Assembly (NCBI GenBank): GCA_013044425.1
Contig: JABEUK010000097.1
Span: 1 to 7,585, forward strand
Length of the DNA: 7,585 nucleotides
Direction: 5' to 3'
Source of the DNA: Thermoplasmata archaeon
Lineage (GTDB): Archaea > Thermoplasmatota > Thermoplasmata > Lutacidiplasmatales > UBA184
Shown: one piece after another, positions 5,442 to 7,585 of the stretch
Position numbering within the stretch: position 1 is the first letter of the stretch
Layout of the letters: each line of letters starts with the position of its first letter
Program-made: the position numbers and the translations under genes
Notes under the pieces: model-generated
Database searches by the model: none
The model's input: the letters and a program-made list of their open reading frames with translations, nothing else
What the model was told of the DNA's origin: nothing

Positions 5442-5545
5442 CGCCGCCGAGCGGGATTCAGGATGGGCTCGAACGTCGGGCCCACCTTTCGAACCGCTGA
5501 CCTTTCGGTTAACAGCCGATCGCTCTACCACTGAGCTACGGCGGC
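5442..5545 (-). tRNA. tRNA-Asn (GTT) interrupted by a T-loop intron
   Basis: The acceptor stem GCCGCCG (5545-5539) pairs perfectly with CGGCGGC (5449-5443), and the discriminator is G at 5442, as usual for archaeal tRNA-Asn. The D-arm is GCTC-AGTGGTA-GAGC. The anticodon stem ATCGG/CCGAA has an A-A mismatch at 27-43 and encloses loop CTGTTAA, giving anticodon GTT. The variable region is AGGTC. The T-stem AGCGG (5498-5494) pairs with CCGCT (5454-5450), but 39 nt rather than 7 lie between them, so an intron of 32 nt interrupts the T-loop. Removal as drawn leaves loop TTCGAAC. No CCA is encoded. The gene starts 26 nt past the stop of the winged-helix gene, and a TATA-like element overlaps that stop. 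Confidence 0.92.
5456..5487 (-). other. 32-nt noncanonical intron in tRNA-Asn (about position 59/60)
   Basis: The insert folds as a 7-bp hairpin: GGTGGGC (5486-5480) with GCCCATC (5468-5462), and an 11-nt loop. Next to it, TTCG (5493-5490) can pair with TGAA (5460-5457) as a 4-bp helix. A 3-nt bulge AAA lies on the 5' side and TC(C) on the 3' side. That is a relaxed bulge-helix-bulge motif, the substrate of the archaeal splicing endonuclease EndA. The exact ends can shift by one or two bases on sequence alone. Confidence 0.8.
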
Positions 5546-5571
5546 ACCAAGGCGGACGAGCTTGAATCGCG

Positions 5572-5578
5572 CTAATAG
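5572..5578 (-). promoter_or_regulatory. TATA-like element for the tRNA pair, overlapping a stop codon
   Basis: On the minus strand CTATTAG lies 27-33 nt before the first base of tRNA-Asn, the expected TATA distance. Its last three bases are the TAG stop of the winged-helix gene. The match is imperfect, and the tRNAs could instead be read through from the protein operon. Confidence 0.4.
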
Positions 5579-5967
5579 CCTTTCCGATTCGCGCCGAGCG
5601 CCCGCTGCTTGTCCGTCTGCTCCTTCAGCTGCTGGATGAGCGTCGTCATGCGGTCCAGCGAGGTGTGGAGCGCTTCCCAGTACTGCACGGTTTGGTCGGT
5701 GACCACCGCTCCGTCGGCCGACGGTTGGACGACCCCCTCCCGCTCGAGCAGGTGGAGCGAGTACCGAACCTTGTGGATCGGCAAGTTGAGCGCCTCGCTG
5801 AGCCGGATGATCCCGATCGGGGACTTTCCCGAGAGCCGCTGGAGCACATCGACGTTCCGCGCGAGGAGTTCCAGCTCCGACGCGATCCGCTCCCCGAGGG
5901 AAGCGCTGTCCACGGATGGAACCGGTTCGGGCACTTCCGTCGGCGGCGTCGGCTTGGATGCCGGCAT
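5572..5967 (-). CDS. Small winged-helix DNA-binding protein with a C-terminal coiled coil
   Basis: This 131-residue protein is probably a transcription factor. After a Pro-rich flexible start (1-20), residues about 31-92 form a winged helix-turn-helix. A first helix ELELLARNVDVLQRL is followed by the pair IIRLSEALNLPIHKVRYSLHLLEREGVV and a short wing ending AVVT. Residues about 93-122 look like a coiled coil that could drive dimerisation. I cannot assign a named family. The frame is open further upstream, to an ATG at 6105, but that would run into the antiporter gene, whereas ATG 5967 has GGGGAG four bases upstream, so 5967 is preferred. It follows the antiporter by 34 nt on the same strand, suggesting co-transcription and perhaps control of that gene. 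No metal- or ligand-binding domain is evident. Confidence 0.75.
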   Translation of the reverse strand: MPASKPTPPTEVPEPVPSVDSASLGERIASELELLARNVDVLQRLSGKSPIGIIRLSEALNLPIHKVRYSLHLLEREGVVQPSADGAVVTDQTVQYWEALHTSLDRMTTLIQQLKEQTDKQRALGANRKGY

Positions 5968-6001
5968 GAGGCTCCCCAGACCAAATCCGCCGAGTGTTAC
6001 T

Positions 6002-7303
6002 TCAAGCTTGGGGAACGGGTTCGGAACCCGCGGAGGTAGGATCCTCGCGCCCAACGGCGGGGTCCCGGCCGGAGTTCCGCGCTGAATTTCGGCGGCGGCG
6101 CACAACTCGGTCGAACATCCACGGACCGATGATCGCGGTCAGGATCGCCATGACGACGATCGCGGTGTAGTAATCGGAGTCGAGAGCGCCTACCTGGTAC
6201 GCCGATACGGCGATGATGACCCCCACTTCCCCGCGAGCCACCATGGCGGTCCCGATCTCGAGCCCTCCCTGCTTCCCGTGCGCTCGGCTGTCGAGGGCGC
6301 CGGCGCCAATCTTGGCCGCGATCGCGATCCCGGTAACGATGAGCGCGAGCGGCCACACCGCAAGAAGGTCGGAGCCGGAGATCTGCAGACCGATGAACAG
6401 GAAGAAGAAGGGGACCAGGAACTCGTTGAGCGCGCCGAACGAACGGGCGAGTCCGTACCTCGGTGCCACATCGCCCATCGCGATCCCCGCAAGGAACGCT
6501 CCGACGATCGCCGCGAGAGCGAAGGACTCTGCGAGCGCCGCCGCGCCCAGGCACAGTAGAAGCGCGAGGACGAACGGACCGTTCGAGATCGGCTTGTCCC
6601 CGGGGCGCTCGGACGGGACCCGGGATAGGTAGCGCCGCACGATCGGCCCAGTGACGTAGATCGTCAGGGCCACCAGTCCGACGGCCATCACGACGACGAG
6701 GCCGACCTGATAGCTCAGGTCGACCGAGCTCTGACCCCGGGCGAAACCGAGCAGGACGGCGAGCGCCACGAAGGCGATGATATCCTCGATCACCGCCGCG
6801 GTGAGGATCAACCGTCCCTCCGTGCCCTCCAGAAGGCCGTGGCTCTCGAGCACGTGGGCGACGATTCCGACCGAAGTGGCGACGAGCGCAATCCCTACGA
6901 AGAGCCCGGCGAGGTAGTTGCTCACCCCCTCGAAGGCGAGGAACAGCCCGACGCCGATCAGGAACGGCACGATCGCGCCGAAGATGGCGATCTTCGCCGC
7001 CGGCCGGCCGAGCTCGAGGAGGTCGGCCGGCCGTATCTTCATCCCCACGTAGAAGACGAGGAACACGAGACCGAGCTCGGCGAGCGCTTGGACCACCTCG
7101 AGGTTCCCGTTCCCGCTGGGGAAGAGGCTCAGGAAGCCGAGCAGGCTGAACGAGCCGACGGCAACGTTCGCGATGACGATCCCTGCGATGATCTCGCCGA
7201 CCATGGACGGCGCCCCCAGTCGCTGCACGATCTGCCCGAGCCCCTTCGCGAGCAGGAACGTTAGAAACAGCACCCCGAGCAGGGAAGGGATGGTCGCGTC
7301 CAC
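6002..7303 (-). CDS. CPA2-family cation/proton antiporter
   Basis: The 433-residue integral membrane protein has about 12 hydrophobic segments from residue 4 to 400 and exchanges Na+ or K+ for H+ across the cytoplasmic membrane. Family marks, in order, are PSMVGEIIAGIVI (32-44), the unwound-helix motif ATSVGIV (142-148), an acidic pair in AAVIEDIIAF (E173, D174), IVGAFLAGIAMG (266-277), PFFFLFIGLQI (298-308) and MVARGEVGVII (354-364). D174 is the expected ion-binding Asp. The preceding position is Glu, where NapA has Asp and KefC has Gln. The C-terminal tail (401-433) is short, basic then acidic, and has no RCK/TrkA-N domain. The GTG start at 7303 lacks a properly spaced Shine-Dalgarno sequence but has a TATA-like element about 25 bp upstream, suggesting leaderless translation. 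The winged-helix gene lies 34 nt downstream. Confidence 0.92.
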   Translation of the reverse strand: MDATIPSLLGVLFLTFLLAKGLGQIVQRLGAPSMVGEIIAGIVIANVAVGSFSLLGFLSLFPSGNGNLEVVQALAELGLVFLVFYVGMKIRPADLLELGRPAAKIAIFGAIVPFLIGVGLFLAFEGVSNYLAGLFVGIALVATSVGIVAHVLESHGLLEGTEGRLILTAAVIEDIIAFVALAVLLGFARGQSSVDLSYQVGLVVVMAVGLVALTIYVTGPIVRRYLSRVPSERPGDKPISNGPFVLALLLCLGAAALAESFALAAIVGAFLAGIAMGDVAPRYGLARSFGALNEFLVPFFFLFIGLQISGSDLLAVWPLALIVTGIAIAAKIGAGALDSRAHGKQGGLEIGTAMVARGEVGVIIAVSAYQVGALDSDYYTAIVVMAILTAIIGPWMFDRVVRRRRNSARNSGRDPAVGREDPTSAGSEPVPQA

Positions 7304-7323
7304 CTCTCGATGGAGCGCCGTGC

Positions 7324-7332
7324 GGATTATGC
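7324..7332 (-). promoter_or_regulatory. TATA-like element for the antiporter gene
   Basis: On the minus strand GCATAATCC is centred about 25 bp before the GTG at 7303. This spacing matches that of the metal-module promoter and supports a leaderless start. The GAGAG that abuts the GTG is too close to act as a ribosome site. Confidence 0.45.
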
Positions 7333-7381
7333 CTGTTGCGTCGGGTCGCCATCCATGCTCGACGCGCGTGCCCGCGCGACC

Positions 7382-7409
7382 GGGGAGCGCCTGGGGAGCG
7401 CCTGGGGAG
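7382..7409 (+). repeat. Short tandem repeat, 11-nt unit
   Basis: GGGGAGCGCCT occurs twice in tandem (7382-7392 and 7393-7403), followed by a partial copy GGGGAG. It lies in the roughly 200-nt gap between tRNA-Arg and the antiporter gene, upstream of the antiporter promoter. I see no function and no gene in the rest of that gap. Confidence 0.6.
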
Positions 7410-7510
7410 GCGATCGGATGTTGAAGATGAATACGACCAGACCACTCTACGCCCCACGGTCCCGGGGGTGGACCTGGGGCACGGGGGCGTCCCGACTCGG
7501 TGGACGATGA

Positions 7511-7584
7511 CGGGCCCGCCGGGATTCGAACCCGGGTTTGAGGCTCCGGAGGCCCCCGTGATATCCAAGCTATACTACGGGCCC
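7511..7584 (-). tRNA. tRNA-Arg (CCG)
   Basis: This 74-nt cloverleaf lies at the window edge. The acceptor stem GGGCCCG/CGGGCCC is followed by discriminator G with no encoded CCA. The anticodon stem GGGGC/GCCTC encloses loop CTCCGGA, giving anticodon CCG, which reads the CGG codon. The variable region is 4 nt (AAAC), and the T-arm is CCGGG-TTCGAAT-CCCGG. The D-arm (GTAT...TCAC with G18-G19) is weak: G10-C25 and T11-A24 pair, but A12-C23 and T13-T22 do not. No intron is needed. Its promoter lies outside the window. Confidence 0.92.
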
Positions 7585-7585
7585 A

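Noticed and set aside
5968..6105. N-terminal extension of the winged-helix protein to ATG 6105
   Set aside because: It would overlap the antiporter's 3' end by about 100 nt, and the added residues look like an off-frame reading. ATG 5967 has its own ribosome site.
7382..7409. CRISPR-like or attachment-site repeat
   Set aside because: There are only two and a half copies of an 11-nt unit without spacers, and no integrase or mobile gene is nearby.
5997..7568. 523-codon minus-strand frame overlapping the antiporter
   Set aside because: It is a shifted-frame shadow without membrane helices that runs into tRNA-Arg.

Overview
The window looks like a piece of a GC-rich archaeal chromosome, most likely a Thermoplasmata-type (Thermoplasmatota) lineage; the rank is an inference. 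Supporting signs are TATA boxes placed about 25 nt upstream of start codons with no leader, a tRNA interrupted by a splicing-type intron in its T-loop, tRNAs without an encoded CCA, and a large sequon-rich surface protein with a single C-terminal anchor of the kind common in Thermoplasmata. No insertion sequence, CRISPR array or phage gene is visible.

Layout, left to right. 63-590 (+) encodes an uncharacterised protein with two membrane helices, followed by about 310 bases without a convincing gene. 855-2604 (+) is a compact metal-homeostasis module: a promoter with a perfect 6-1-6 inverted repeat and a TATA box, a DtxR/MntR-family regulator (904-1335, leaderless), a NicO/UreH-like polytopic metal permease (1345-2289), and a 79-residue protein (2365-2604) that looks like the C-terminal half of a HesB/IscA A-type Fe-S carrier with a Gly/Cys tail. 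A pyrimidine-rich probable terminator follows. A possible 50-residue single-helix membrane protein lies at 2665-2817. 3073-5250 (+) encodes a 725-residue secreted, membrane-anchored protein. It carries an N-terminal DUF3494 (ice-binding-protein-like) domain, then PEGA and carboxypeptidase-regulatory-like beta domains.

The right third is on the minus strand and reads leftwards. tRNA-Arg(CCG) is at the window edge. A CPA2-family cation/proton antiporter (7303-6002) is followed 34 nt later by a small winged-helix protein (5967-5572). 26 nt further on come tRNA-Asn(GTT), with a 32-nt intron in the T-loop, and a tRNA with anticodon CAT. The surface-protein gene and this block converge at about 5250-5347.

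How the genes may work together. The regulator-permease-carrier trio reads as one transcription unit in which a DtxR-like sensor controls metal transport and a small metal or Fe-S binding protein handles the cargo. The regulator lacks most primary-site ligands known from DtxR, and the carrier is only half of a known fold, so this trio is the best candidate here for something undescribed. The antiporter and winged-helix protein form a second likely operon for ion homeostasis.
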